NCBI GenBank assembly: GCA_934504345.1
Contig: CAKSVR010000055.1
Location: forward strand, 1 to 12,940
Origin: an uncultured Agathobaculum sp.
GTDB taxonomy: Bacteria; Bacillota; Clostridia; Oscillospirales; Butyricicoccaceae
Length of the DNA stretch: 12,940 nt
Direction of reading: 5' to 3'
Shown here: positions 1 through 5,952 of the stretch, piece by piece
Layout of the letters: each line of letters starts with the position of its first letter
Numbering within the stretch: the stretch's first letter is position 1
Notes under the pieces: generated by a model
The model's input: only the letters and a program-made list of their open reading frames with translations
Database searches by the model: none
Told to the model about the DNA's origin: nothing
Program-made: the position numbers and the translations under genes

Positions 1-57
1 GCCATCTTCATCCTCCAACGACAAGGTTACTTAGTGACTGCTCCACCAGCATCTTAG
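1..57 (+). CDS. possible C-terminal end of an unidentified gene, cut by window edge
   Basis: Reading frame 1 is open from the first base and ends with TAG at 55-57, giving 18 residues that finish in GYLVTAPPAS. A hairpin-like stretch follows at 61-118, which is what one expects after the end of a gene. The fragment is too short to assign to a family, and the other two forward frames are also partly open, so it may be chance. It lies in the A+T-richer left part of the window. Confidence 0.3.
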   Translation, partial: AIFILQRQGYLVTAPPAS

Positions 58-60
58 ACT

Positions 61-118
61 TCAAGCATATCTATCTTGGGTTTTAGCCCGCTTTTAGGGG
101 GGGCTTGATTTTGTGTGC
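61..118 (+). terminator. weak hairpin, possible terminator
   Basis: TCAAGC (61-66) is complementary to GCTTGA (103-108). Inside, AGCCC (85-89) can pair with GGGCT (101-105). A loose T-rich stretch (ATTTTGTGTGCTCTTTTT) follows. It could end the + strand gene that stops at 57, or receive transcription from the minus-strand gene that stops at 200. Several alternative foldings compete, so the call is weak. Confidence 0.3.
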
Positions 119-199
119 TCTTTTTCGGAATGGTACTTAAATTACAATGTTTCAACCTTAATACACCACCTTCCCCTATATCCCTATATTTGAATGTAA

Positions 200-1351
200 T
201 TATTTGCTCCTCTTAATTTGGATTGCATTAAAGTCGATTATCTTTGAGACAGCTAATGTGCCAACGGGAAGGTCAAGCAAATATTCGACCTCTTCAGGGC
301 TGATACTTAGTTTATACTCATTGGATAATTCATCCATAAACTCTTTAGCTGTAAAAACATTTTCCTGAAGTAACATCATAACAGATGCCTTCAACAACGC
401 CGGCGCAGCTGTAATGAGTACATCATCCAGGGGCTCTTCTTTCCTTTGACCGCGTCTTTGCATGATTCGAATCAAGGTTTGATATTCTTCTTTGGTGATT
501 ATATTCAACTTTTCTGCTCGTCGAATCATTGCGGCAATAGATACTTTCCATTTTTTCTTGAGCTGTTTGTAATAGGCGATTGTCTGTGGACCAGCTTCGG
601 CATCCTTTTTAAAAGTATCTTCCGGAAGCAAAAAAGCTGCAGCAAAGTCATTTGCTTCCCGCTCCCTGCGTTTAAATTCTTCTTTGGTGAGTTCTTCGAT
701 ATCTTCGCTCCATTCATGTAAGCAAATGTGTCCAAGCTCATGAGCAATATCAAAGTGAATTCGGGCAGCAGAAGTTTTATTGTTGGAGTATGCAATAAGA
801 TAAGTTGGCGCATCAGATGATCCTACGAACTGGCTAAATGCATCAACATCATCCGTGCTTGTAGAAAAAGAAGTAACTAAAATACCGTGTTGTTCAACAA
901 CTGATATAATGTTGTCAATTGGGTCATGACCAAGATCCCATGCCTCCCTTAGTGCATAGGCAGCCTCTTCTGGCGTAATACCTTCCGGAAGATTAAGTGG
1001 CTCATACGTTGGGAAGGAAATGTAATCTTGTAATAAGGAGTATACCTGAGAGAGAAAATCCATTTTTACAATCTGTTCGCTGCGGTATTTCTTGTTAGTT
1101 GTAAGAAGTGAGCGAAAATAAACCGTACCTTCCGAATGAGATGCAGGAGTTTCATAAAAAAATTTAATAGGAAAATTCAGCGCATGCGATAAACGTTCAA
1201 CAAGGCTTTTATCGGTCGGTTGACTTTTTGAAATTTCGTACATTGACAATGTCTGACGCTGGCAACCGACTTGCTCGGCTAATTCGGCAACGGTTAGACC
1301 TCTATATATACGTGCTTTTTTCAAGCGTTCACCATTAAACTGGGTTTTCAT
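200..1351 (-). CDS. XRE-family regulator fused to ImmA/IrrE metallopeptidase
   Basis: The product is 383 residues. Residues about 7-62 form an XRE-type helix-turn-helix (LKKARIYRGLTVAELAEQVG, then QRQTLSMYE). Residues about 180-285 are an ImmA/IrrE zinc peptidase with HELGH at 204-208 and a likely third ligand Glu232 in REREANDFAAAFLLP. The family is known from ICEBs1 ImmA, which cleaves the repressor ImmR, and from IrrE of Deinococcus; here DNA binding and peptidase lie on one chain. About 100 residues after the peptidase are of unknown role. The start is supported by GAGGAG eight bases before ATG. It is the second gene of a minus-strand pair, 104 bp after the 254-residue gene, with a candidate own promoter in the gap. 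The A+T-richer composition suggests transfer. The domain call is firm; the substrate and target are unknown. Confidence 0.92.
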   Translation of the reverse strand: MKTQFNGERLKKARIYRGLTVAELAEQVGCQRQTLSMYEISKSQPTDKSLVERLSHALNFPIKFFYETPASHSEGTVYFRSLLTTNKKYRSEQIVKMDFLSQVYSLLQDYISFPTYEPLNLPEGITPEEAAYALREAWDLGHDPIDNIISVVEQHGILVTSFSTSTDDVDAFSQFVGSSDAPTYLIAYSNNKTSAARIHFDIAHELGHICLHEWSEDIEELTKEEFKRREREANDFAAAFLLPEDTFKKDAEAGPQTIAYYKQLKKKWKVSIAAMIRRAEKLNIITKEEYQTLIRIMQRRGQRKEEPLDDVLITAAPALLKASVMMLLQENVFTAKEFMDELSNEYKLSISPEEVEYLLDLPVGTLAVSKIIDFNAIQIKRSK

Positions 1352-1398
1352 ATGGAGCGCTCCTCTTCAAATGATTATAAATTAAATTGCCCTTTAGG

Positions 1399-1429
1399 AA
1401 ATTTAGGAAGCCATATAAGGATCGTCAAT
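1399..1429 (-). promoter_or_regulatory. candidate promoter of the XRE-ImmA gene
   Basis: On the minus strand TTGACG (1428-1423) is followed by a 17-bp spacer and TAAATT (1405-1400). The -35 box lies inside the perfect inverted repeat at 1411-1447, so a protein bound to the repeat would block it. A second TATAAT lies at 1379-1374 but lacks a good -35. The downstream half also holds a direct repeat of TTTAGGAA (1393-1400 and 1402-1409). Confidence 0.45.
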
Positions 1430-1447
1430 CTGACGATCCTTATATGG
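1411..1447. repeat. perfect 17-bp inverted repeat, likely operator
   Basis: CCATATAAGGATCGTCA (1411-1427) and its exact complement (1431-1447) are separated by only three bases. The repeat starts eight bases after the stop of the 254-residue gene and lies 60 bp before the XRE-ImmA start. Neither side has a T-run, which argues against a simple terminator. The long perfect symmetry and overlap with a -35 box suggest a binding site for a dimeric regulator, perhaps the XRE protein itself. A processing or attenuation hairpin in the read-through mRNA is the alternative. Confidence 0.7.
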
Positions 1448-1455
1448 TTAGCCCA

Positions 1456-2220
1456 TTAGCTCTCTTCTTGAGCGGATACTTCGGTATTTTTCCTTTGAGG
1501 CTTGTCTTTTTTACGAGCCATGGCTTTTGCGGTGAGGGAAAGCCCGCGGCTCGGCTGGTTTTCAGGTGCGGTAGGATTGGAGATTCTTTCGACGATAATA
1601 CTTTCGTCTGCTCTGATATATTTTGACCAGTCTTGTTCACTTCCTTGCGCAATATCCAGAGACGGTGTAACCATGACTGCGCGAATATGAGTTAGTTGAT
1701 ATCCTACCGTATCAAACAACACCAGGACATGGTGGCTGACAATATCAGTGTCACTACCTAAATCAAGTAGTAAAGCCTGAACTAACTCTGCAAGCCTATC
1801 CTTGTCAGAGAACTCGCAAGGAATAAAGCTAAGTTGTTGTTGATCCGCCAAAAGATCCTTATTGAATTGCTGGGTCAATATGTCAATGTAATGCATTCGT
1901 TTACGTTGATGCTGGCGTTTTCGCAGTTCCGCAAACCGCTTCTCACGCATGAAGGTGAAAATGCATTGGCTGGACTTTTCATAAATCACCAGCATTTCCC
2001 ACGGGCCACGGTGTGCTCTTGCGATTGTGCAATCCTCTGTGTCCAAGCCCCTTATGACATTTGTATTTAGCAGATCCCAAATACGAGAGGGAACACTGTT
2101 TTGTGTTTGAAGATCGTTGCGCTGGATGTCAGCTTGAATGTCATCTCCAACGGCATCTTCTACGCAGCGAACAATTTTGGCAATCAAACTGGGAGGGAAG
2201 GAAGCTGGATTCATGTGCAT
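1456..2220 (-). CDS. uncharacterised 254-residue protein paired with XRE-ImmA
   Basis: I do not recognise a firm family. From memory it resembles proteins labelled DUF5986, which I cannot check. There is no signal peptide or membrane segment. The middle part, about residues 60-190, alternates hydrophobic strands (WEMLVIYE, CIFTFM, VLVLFDTVGYQLTHIRAVMV) with charged helices (EKRFAELRKRQHQRKRMH), suggesting a compact soluble alpha/beta domain. The last 25 residues are highly charged and probably disordered. The start is well supported by AAGGAGGTG six bases before ATG; a second ATG lies two codons in. It is the first gene of a minus-strand pair with the XRE-ImmA peptidase and has its own consensus promoter. 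The pairing suggests it may be the regulator's partner, substrate or effector, but that is inference. Confidence 0.85.
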   Translation of the reverse strand: MHMNPASFPPSLIAKIVRCVEDAVGDDIQADIQRNDLQTQNSVPSRIWDLLNTNVIRGLDTEDCTIARAHRGPWEMLVIYEKSSQCIFTFMREKRFAELRKRQHQRKRMHYIDILTQQFNKDLLADQQQLSFIPCEFSDKDRLAELVQALLLDLGSDTDIVSHHVLVLFDTVGYQLTHIRAVMVTPSLDIAQGSEQDWSKYIRADESIIVERISNPTAPENQPSRGLSLTAKAMARKKDKPQRKNTEVSAQEES

Positions 2221-2248
2221 GTTGCACCTCCTTAAAGTTCATGACATA

Positions 2249-2277
2249 ATTATAGGTGTTTAGCTGCAAAATGTCAA
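2249..2277 (-). promoter_or_regulatory. perfect consensus sigma-A promoter of the two-gene module
   Basis: The minus strand carries TTGACA (2277-2272), a 17-bp spacer and TATAAT (2254-2249), matching the consensus at all 12 positions with ideal spacing. The start codon at 2220 lies just downstream with AAGGAGG between. Promoters this strong usually need a repressor, which fits the XRE protein encoded second in the pair. Confidence 0.88.
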
Positions 2278-2331
2278 GACGTGAGACTGGGAATTTTTTC
2301 ATCCCTTGCGCCGCAATAGACAAAGAATAAG

Positions 2332-2368
2332 AAAATCCCTCTGAAATCATTGATTTCAGAGGGATTTT
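2332..2368 (-). terminator. terminator of tRNA-Pro, usable in both directions
   Basis: Two 18-base arms (2332-2349 and 2351-2368, with CCCTCTGAAATCA and TGATTTCAGAGGG at the core) pair perfectly around one central base. In the minus direction the stem is followed by TTTTCTTATTC; a TTTT also sits on the other side. The first base of the stem is the last A of the tRNA CCA end, so the terminator starts immediately at the tRNA 3' end. Confidence 0.85.
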
Positions 2369-2443
2369 GGTCCGAGTAGTGCGGCTCGAACGCACGGTCT
2401 CCTGGTCCCAAACCAGGCGCGATACCAACTTCGCTATACCCGG
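2368..2443 (-). tRNA. tRNA-Pro, anticodon TGG
   Basis: The minus strand folds as a complete 76-nt tRNA with encoded CCA. Acceptor arms CCGGGTA and TACTCGG pair with one G-T wobble, the discriminator base is A, the D stem is GCGA/TCGC, the anticodon stem is CCTGG/CCAGG around TTTGGGA, the variable loop is AGACC and the T stem is GTGCG/CGCAC around TTCGAGC. Anticodon TGG reads proline CCN codons. Its 3' end points at the A+T-richer region, the usual orientation for an island integrated at a tRNA gene. Confidence 0.97.
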
Positions 2444-2459
2444 ATATTCAATTTCTGCC

Positions 2460-2487
2460 ATTATATCACGGCGAGGGAGAAAATCAA
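2460..2487 (-). promoter_or_regulatory. promoter of tRNA-Pro
   Basis: The minus strand shows an extended -10 TGATATAAT (TATAAT at 2465-2460) and, 16 bp upstream, TTGATT (2487-2482). The -10 lies 16 bp before the tRNA 5' end, a normal distance for a stable RNA gene. Confidence 0.65.
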
Positions 2488-2534
2488 AGATTTTTCTGTC
2501 TGTGGTCATTCACGTGGTCAAAGCCGCTTTTGTG

Positions 2535-2571
2535 CTGCGTTTGGCAATCGGGGGAAATCCCGCAAACGCAG
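2535..2571. repeat. strong hairpin between lysR and tRNA-Pro
   Basis: CTGCGTTTG (2535-2543) pairs perfectly with CAAACGCAG (2563-2571), and CGGG/CCCG can extend the stem inside. It lies downstream of lysR on the minus strand and lacks a clear T-run. It may protect or end the lysR transcript, or be a remnant of an intergenic repeat. Confidence 0.5.
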
Positions 2572-2577
2572 GTGTCA

Positions 2578-2602
2578 CAAGGCTTTGCGGCGTTTCGCCT
2601 TG
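2578..2602. repeat. second hairpin, CAAGGC/GCCTTG
   Basis: CAAGGC (2578-2583) and GCCTTG (2597-2602) are exact complements around a 13-base loop. It directly follows the hairpin at 2535-2571. No coding function is apparent in 2488-2657; these two hairpins are the only structure I see there. Confidence 0.4.
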
Positions 2603-2657
2603 CCCCGTCCCGGATACCGCCACGGCACTCCCAAAGCAGGCGCGCTTGTCTGCTCGT

Positions 2658-3554
2658 TCAGGCGATGGTCTTCGTATACTCTCTTACGCATTCAACTACC
2701 CGCTGGATTTCTTCCGACGGATCCAGCGGATACAGCAGCCCGTAGGGGATGGGATGATCCCACTCGACCGGAATGGTGACGAGCGACGGATGTACATCTT
2801 TCCAGCACTCGATGGTCAGCATGGCCGATTTTGTCTGTACGCAGCGGTTGAACACATCAATATCGTAAAACTGCGGTGTGTCCTCAATGCGTATCTGCGG
2901 GTGCTGCCGGAGCTCGGCGCGGATGCCGTCCACCGCGGAGGAATCACCGGCCTTGACCATCATTACGGTTTCGCCGTACAGGTCGGGCAGTGTTAGTTTA
3001 TCGTACCGGGCCAGCCGATGGTCGCGTGCGACCGCGATGCAGTGCTGGTATTTTCCGAGCGGCAGGAAATTGCAGTAATTCATCCAGAGCTGCGAATCGC
3101 ACACGCCGATAAGAAAATCAAACTTATCGCCCAGCGATGCAATCTCCGAAAGGATACCCTCGTGGTCGTCCTCGAACGGCACGATATTCAGCCGATAGCT
3201 GGAAAATTCCTGATCGAGCCGATACCACAGATCCATGAACGGCTTGCACGGGTTGAGCAGCGAGCTGCCGATGCGGAATGTTGTCTGTGCGGTATCGGCG
3301 GCGCGGCGGGCCTCCGCGATAGCCTGCTCGGAGTAGGCGAACATCTGCCGTGCGTGCCGGTAAATGATCTGTCCGGCGGCGGTCAGTCGGATGCCGTGTG
3401 CATCACGCTCAAAGAGCTGGAGGTCCAGATGCTTTTCCAGCGTGTTGACCTGTTTCATCACGGACGGCGGGGATAGATACAGCTTTTCTGCGGCCTTGTT
3501 GAAGCTGCCGCAGTCGGCGGCGCAGACAAATGCAGTCAACATACGGTTGTACAT
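2658..3554 (-). CDS. LysR-family transcriptional regulator
   Basis: The product is 298 residues, the usual LysR length. The N-terminal winged helix-turn-helix (residues 1-60) shows the family pattern: LTAFVCAADCGSFNKAAEKL, then SPPSVMKQVNTLEKHL and LFERDAHGIRLTAAGQ. The rest, about 90-298, is the periplasmic-binding-like effector domain. The start is supported by AAAGGAGG nine bases before ATG. It is divergent from the flavodoxin and CMD-cupin genes with a 120-bp gap holding both promoters, so it most likely controls that pair and itself. LysR proteins usually bind T-N11-A sites and need a small effector; the effector here is unknown. There is no sign of truncation. Confidence 0.95.
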   Translation of the reverse strand: MYNRMLTAFVCAADCGSFNKAAEKLYLSPPSVMKQVNTLEKHLDLQLFERDAHGIRLTAAGQIIYRHARQMFAYSEQAIAEARRAADTAQTTFRIGSSLLNPCKPFMDLWYRLDQEFSSYRLNIVPFEDDHEGILSEIASLGDKFDFLIGVCDSQLWMNYCNFLPLGKYQHCIAVARDHRLARYDKLTLPDLYGETVMMVKAGDSSAVDGIRAELRQHPQIRIEDTPQFYDIDVFNRCVQTKSAMLTIECWKDVHPSLVTIPVEWDHPIPYGLLYPLDPSEEIQRVVECVREYTKTIA

Positions 3555-3584
3555 CGAGAATAGCCTCCTTTACTGTATTGCATG

Positions 3585-3599
3585 ATGGTTAATACCCAT
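3585..3599. promoter_or_regulatory. candidate LysR operator
   Basis: ATGGTTAATACCCAT is an interrupted dyad (ATGG-N7-CCAT) in the lysR/flavodoxin gap, and fits the T-N11-A form typical of LysR sites. It covers the predicted lysR transcription start, which would suit autorepression. It is short, so chance occurrence is possible. Confidence 0.35.
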
Positions 3600-3626
3600 G
3601 TTACAGCATTGATTCTTCCATGTCAA
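3598..3626 (-). promoter_or_regulatory. lysR promoter
   Basis: On the minus strand TTGACA (3626-3621) is followed by 17 bp and TAACAT (3603-3598). The -35 is perfect and the -10 matches at four of six positions. The lysR start codon lies 44 bp downstream. Confidence 0.55.
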
Positions 3627-3644
3627 TCTCTGATGCCGTATAAT
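3616..3644 (+). promoter_or_regulatory. promoter of the flavodoxin/CMD-cupin operon
   Basis: TATAAT at 3639-3644 is perfect, but the -35 position (3616-3621, TTCCAT) is poor. A strong -10 with a weak -35 is typical of a promoter that needs an activator. It overlaps the -35 box of the divergent lysR promoter. Confidence 0.55.
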
Positions 3645-3674
3645 AAAGACAGGAACGAAAGGAGAGTGGCCGTT

Positions 3675-4190
3675 ATGGCAGAACTCATCGTATATTTCTC
3701 CCGTGCGGGAGAGAATTATTTCGGCGGCGAGATCCGCTCGATTGCGGTCGGCAACACCGAGGCCGCAGTTCAGACATTGCAGGAGCTGACCGGCGCACCG
3801 AGCTTCAAGCTCGAGCCCATGCAGCCGTACTCGGATGATTACAGCGCCTGTGTCGAGCAGGCCCGCGCCGAGGCGCGCCGCGATGCCCGTCCCGAGCTGA
3901 AAGCGTATCCGGAGGATATGGAGCACTATGACACGATCTATTTGTGCTATCCGAATTACTGCGGCTCGATGCCGATGCCGGTGTTCACGTTTTTGGAGCA
4001 CTTTGACTTTGCAGGCAAGACCATCTGCCCGCTCTGCACCCACGAGGGCAGCGGTATGGGCACCAGTGAACACGATATTCACCGCCTGTGTCCGCAGGCG
4101 GTGCTCAAGCGTGGGCTCCCGATTCAGGGCAGCCGCGTAAAGAGCGCGAAAAAGCAGCTCGAGGCGTGGGTCAACTCGTGCCGTGACTGA
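3675..4190 (+). CDS. flavodoxin-like protein
   Basis: The product is 171 residues. It begins MAELIVYFSRAGENYFGG, the flavodoxin beta-1/phosphate-loop region, and contains the later family pattern DTIYLCYPNYCGSMPMPVFTFLE (about residues 86-108) and ICPLCTHEGSGMGTSEHDI (about 117-135), where the FMN ring is held. Flavodoxins of this type carry electrons with FMN in the cytoplasm, or act as small flavin reductases. The start at 3675 is chosen over an earlier in-frame ATG at 3582 because AAAGGAGAG precedes it and the earlier start would lie upstream of the promoter. The next gene follows 19 bp later, so the two are co-transcribed and probably work in one redox process. Confidence 0.9.
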   Translation: MAELIVYFSRAGENYFGGEIRSIAVGNTEAAVQTLQELTGAPSFKLEPMQPYSDDYSACVEQARAEARRDARPELKAYPEDMEHYDTIYLCYPNYCGSMPMPVFTFLEHFDFAGKTICPLCTHEGSGMGTSEHDIHRLCPQAVLKRGLPIQGSRVKSAKKQLEAWVNSCRD

Positions 4191-4209
4191 CAGGGGAGGA
4201 GAACATATT

Positions 4210-4956
4210 ATGGTAAAGCAAACCGCAGGACATGATGCGCTGGGTGAGTTCGCACCCAAATTCGCAGAGCTGAACGACGATGTACTGTTCGGCGAGGTAT
4301 GGTCGCGTGAGGATAAGCTGTCGCTCAAGCTGCGCTCGGTCGTAACCGTATCCGCGCTGATCGGCAAGGGCATTGTGGACAGCTCGCTCAAATACCATCT
4401 GGAGAGCGCACGCAATCACGGTGTAACGCGCACCGAGATGTCCGAGCTGCTGACACACATCGCATTCTACGCCGGCTGGCCGAATGCATGGGCTGCGTTC
4501 CGTATGGCAAAGGAGGTGTACGCGGACGACATCGCAGCCGAGGAGCACGGCGGCTTTTTCGGTCAGGGCGAGGAGAACACCGCGTTCGCCAAGTATTTCA
4601 TCGGCAAGAGCTACCTGAAGCCGCTGACCGACCCAAGTAAGACCGTATTTGTTGCCAATGTAACGTTTGAGCCGGGCTGCCGCAACAACTGGCACGTTCA
4701 TCACGCAAAGCAGGGCGGCGGTCAGCTGCTCATCTGCGTGGACGGTGAGGGCTGGTATCAGGAAGCGGGCAAGCCCGCCCGGAGCCTCAAGCCGGGCGAT
4801 GTTGTCACCATTCCGGCCGAGGTCAAGCACTGGCACGGCGCCAAGGCAGACAGCTGGTTCAGCCATCTGGCTGTTGAGGTACCGGGCGAGGAAACCTCCA
4901 ACGAATGGCTCGAGCCCGTCACCGATGAGGCTTATGCCGCACTGGATGCCGAGTAA
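4210..4956 (+). CDS. carboxymuconolactone decarboxylase-like domain fused to cupin
   Basis: The product is 248 residues with two domains. Residues about 30-110 match the CMD fold (RSVVTVSALIGKG, then LTHIAFYAGWPNAWAAF); the CxxC of AhpD-type members is absent. Residues about 145-235 are a cupin with metal-ligand candidates His162, His164, Gln168 or Gln172, and His207 or His209 (NNWHVHHAKQGGGQLL and VKHWHGA). The usual cupin Glu is replaced by Gln, as in the Mn-dependent hydroxynitrile lyase-like cupins. Function is not settled for this fusion; oxidoreduction or lyase chemistry on a small hydroxy or keto compound is likely. The start is supported by GGGGAGGAG. It sits behind the flavodoxin gene and ends at a terminator, so the operon has two genes. 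Confidence 0.9.
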   Translation: MVKQTAGHDALGEFAPKFAELNDDVLFGEVWSREDKLSLKLRSVVTVSALIGKGIVDSSLKYHLESARNHGVTRTEMSELLTHIAFYAGWPNAWAAFRMAKEVYADDIAAEEHGGFFGQGEENTAFAKYFIGKSYLKPLTDPSKTVFVANVTFEPGCRNNWHVHHAKQGGGQLLICVDGEGWYQEAGKPARSLKPGDVVTIPAEVKHWHGAKADSWFSHLAVEVPGEETSNEWLEPVTDEAYAALDAE

Positions 4957-4976
4957 AAACAACTGCATATCAGCGT

Positions 4977-5018
4977 ACTCCATCTGCCGGGAACAGCGGA
5001 TGGAGTGCTTTGCTTTTT
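4977..5018 (+). terminator. terminator of the flavodoxin/CMD-cupin operon
   Basis: ACTCCATCTGC (4977-4987) pairs with GCGGATGGAGT (4996-5006) with one G-T wobble and an eight-base loop, followed by GCTTTGCTTTTT. Confidence 0.8.
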
Positions 5019-5092
5019 CGGGAAACCGCGATTTTTGTCGAAAAGTTACTGGCAGAAATTGCTTTATCCCGCTGGCGTTTGCTGTCAGGAAA

Positions 5093-5101
5093 TGTTATAA
5101 T
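5093..5101 (+). promoter_or_regulatory. extended -10 promoter of the receptor operon
   Basis: TGTTATAAT is an extended -10 element with a perfect TATAAT (5096-5101), 32 bp before the lipoprotein start. No good -35 is seen at 16-18 bp upstream. Confidence 0.5.
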
Positions 5102-5133
5102 CATTCCACATCACAAAATCAGCGAGGGAACCT

Positions 5134-5952
5134 ATGCATTTTCATAACCGAATCATGCGGATAGCAGCTGCAACGGCAATGCTTGGGCTGCTGTGCGGCT
5201 GCGGACAGCCCGCCCGAACCTCGGCCGAGGCCGAAAGCCTGCCGAAGATCATTGTCGGCAGCGACAACTATCCGCCGTTCAATTACACGGACGAAAACGG
5301 CAATCCGGCGGGCATCGATGTCGATTTAGCCAAGGAATCGTTCGGACGGCTGGGTTATCAAGCCGAATTCGTCGGCATCGACTGGGAGGAAAAGAAAGAG
5401 CTGGTCGAGAGCGGCGTCATCGACTGTATCTGGGGCTGTTTTTCCATCAATGGCCGCGAAAACGAATACAACTGGACCGAACCGTACATGGTAAGCCGTC
5501 AAGTGGTGGCAGTGAACGCCGGCAGCGATATTTACCGGCTGAGCGACCTTGCGGGCAAAGTCATCGCGGTGCAGTCCACCACCAAGCCGGAGAGTATTTT
5601 TCTCGAGCGGACGGACAGCCGCATTCCGGCTGTGCGCGAGGTTTACAGTCTGGAGGACCGTGAGCTGATCTACACCTCGCTGGGCAAGGGCTATGTGGAT
5701 GCCATTGCGGCGCATGAAACCGCTATTCGGCAGTACATCAAGGACTATGCCGCAGATTATCGTGTGCTGGAGGAAAGCATCCTTACAGCAGGTATCGGCG
5801 TGGCTTTTGCCCGACAGGATACGCGCGGCCTGAATGAGCAGCTCTCCCGCACCTTCGCAGAAATGCGTGCAGACGGCACGGCCGAGGAGATTTTGAGCCG
5901 GTATCTGTCCGAGCCGGAAAGCTATCTGGAGGTGGAGAGCCTTGCCGATTGA
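5134..5952 (+). CDS. solute-binding lipoprotein (SBP_bac_3 family)
   Basis: The product is 272 residues. The N-terminus is a lipoprotein signal: basic MHFHNRIMR, hydrophobic AAATAMLGLL, then LCGC, with Cys23 the likely lipidated residue (Cys at -2 is unusual but tolerated). The rest is a type II periplasmic-binding fold of the amino-acid family: IIVGSDNYPPFNYTDENG (about 39-56), GIDVDLAKESFGRLGY and WTEPYMVSRQVVAV, ending with EILSRYL. Such proteins bind polar amino acids or similar ligands outside the membrane. No ABC permease or ATPase gene is near. Instead it overlaps a hybrid kinase by 11 bases, so it probably acts as the ligand-binding half of that receptor. GCGAGGG before the ATG supports the start; an ATG at 5155 is a weaker alternative. 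Confidence 0.9.
   Translation: MHFHNRIMRIAAATAMLGLLCGCGQPARTSAEAESLPKIIVGSDNYPPFNYTDENGNPAGIDVDLAKESFGRLGYQAEFVGIDWEEKKELVESGVIDCIWGCFSINGRENEYNWTEPYMVSRQVVAVNAGSDIYRLSDLAGKVIAVQSTTKPESIFLERTDSRIPAVREVYSLEDRELIYTSLGKGYVDAIAAHETAIRQYIKDYAADYRVLEESILTAGIGVAFARQDTRGLNEQLSRTFAEMRADGTAEEILSRYLSEPESYLEVESLAD

Noticed and set aside
2332..2368. The long perfect hairpin as a transposon end
   Set aside because: It begins exactly at the tRNA CCA end and has T-runs, so a tRNA terminator explains it fully.
3582..3674. Upstream extension of the flavodoxin gene to an ATG at 3582
   Set aside because: It would start upstream of the predicted -10 box and has no ribosome site; the flavodoxin N-terminal strand begins at 3675 with AAAGGAGAG before it.
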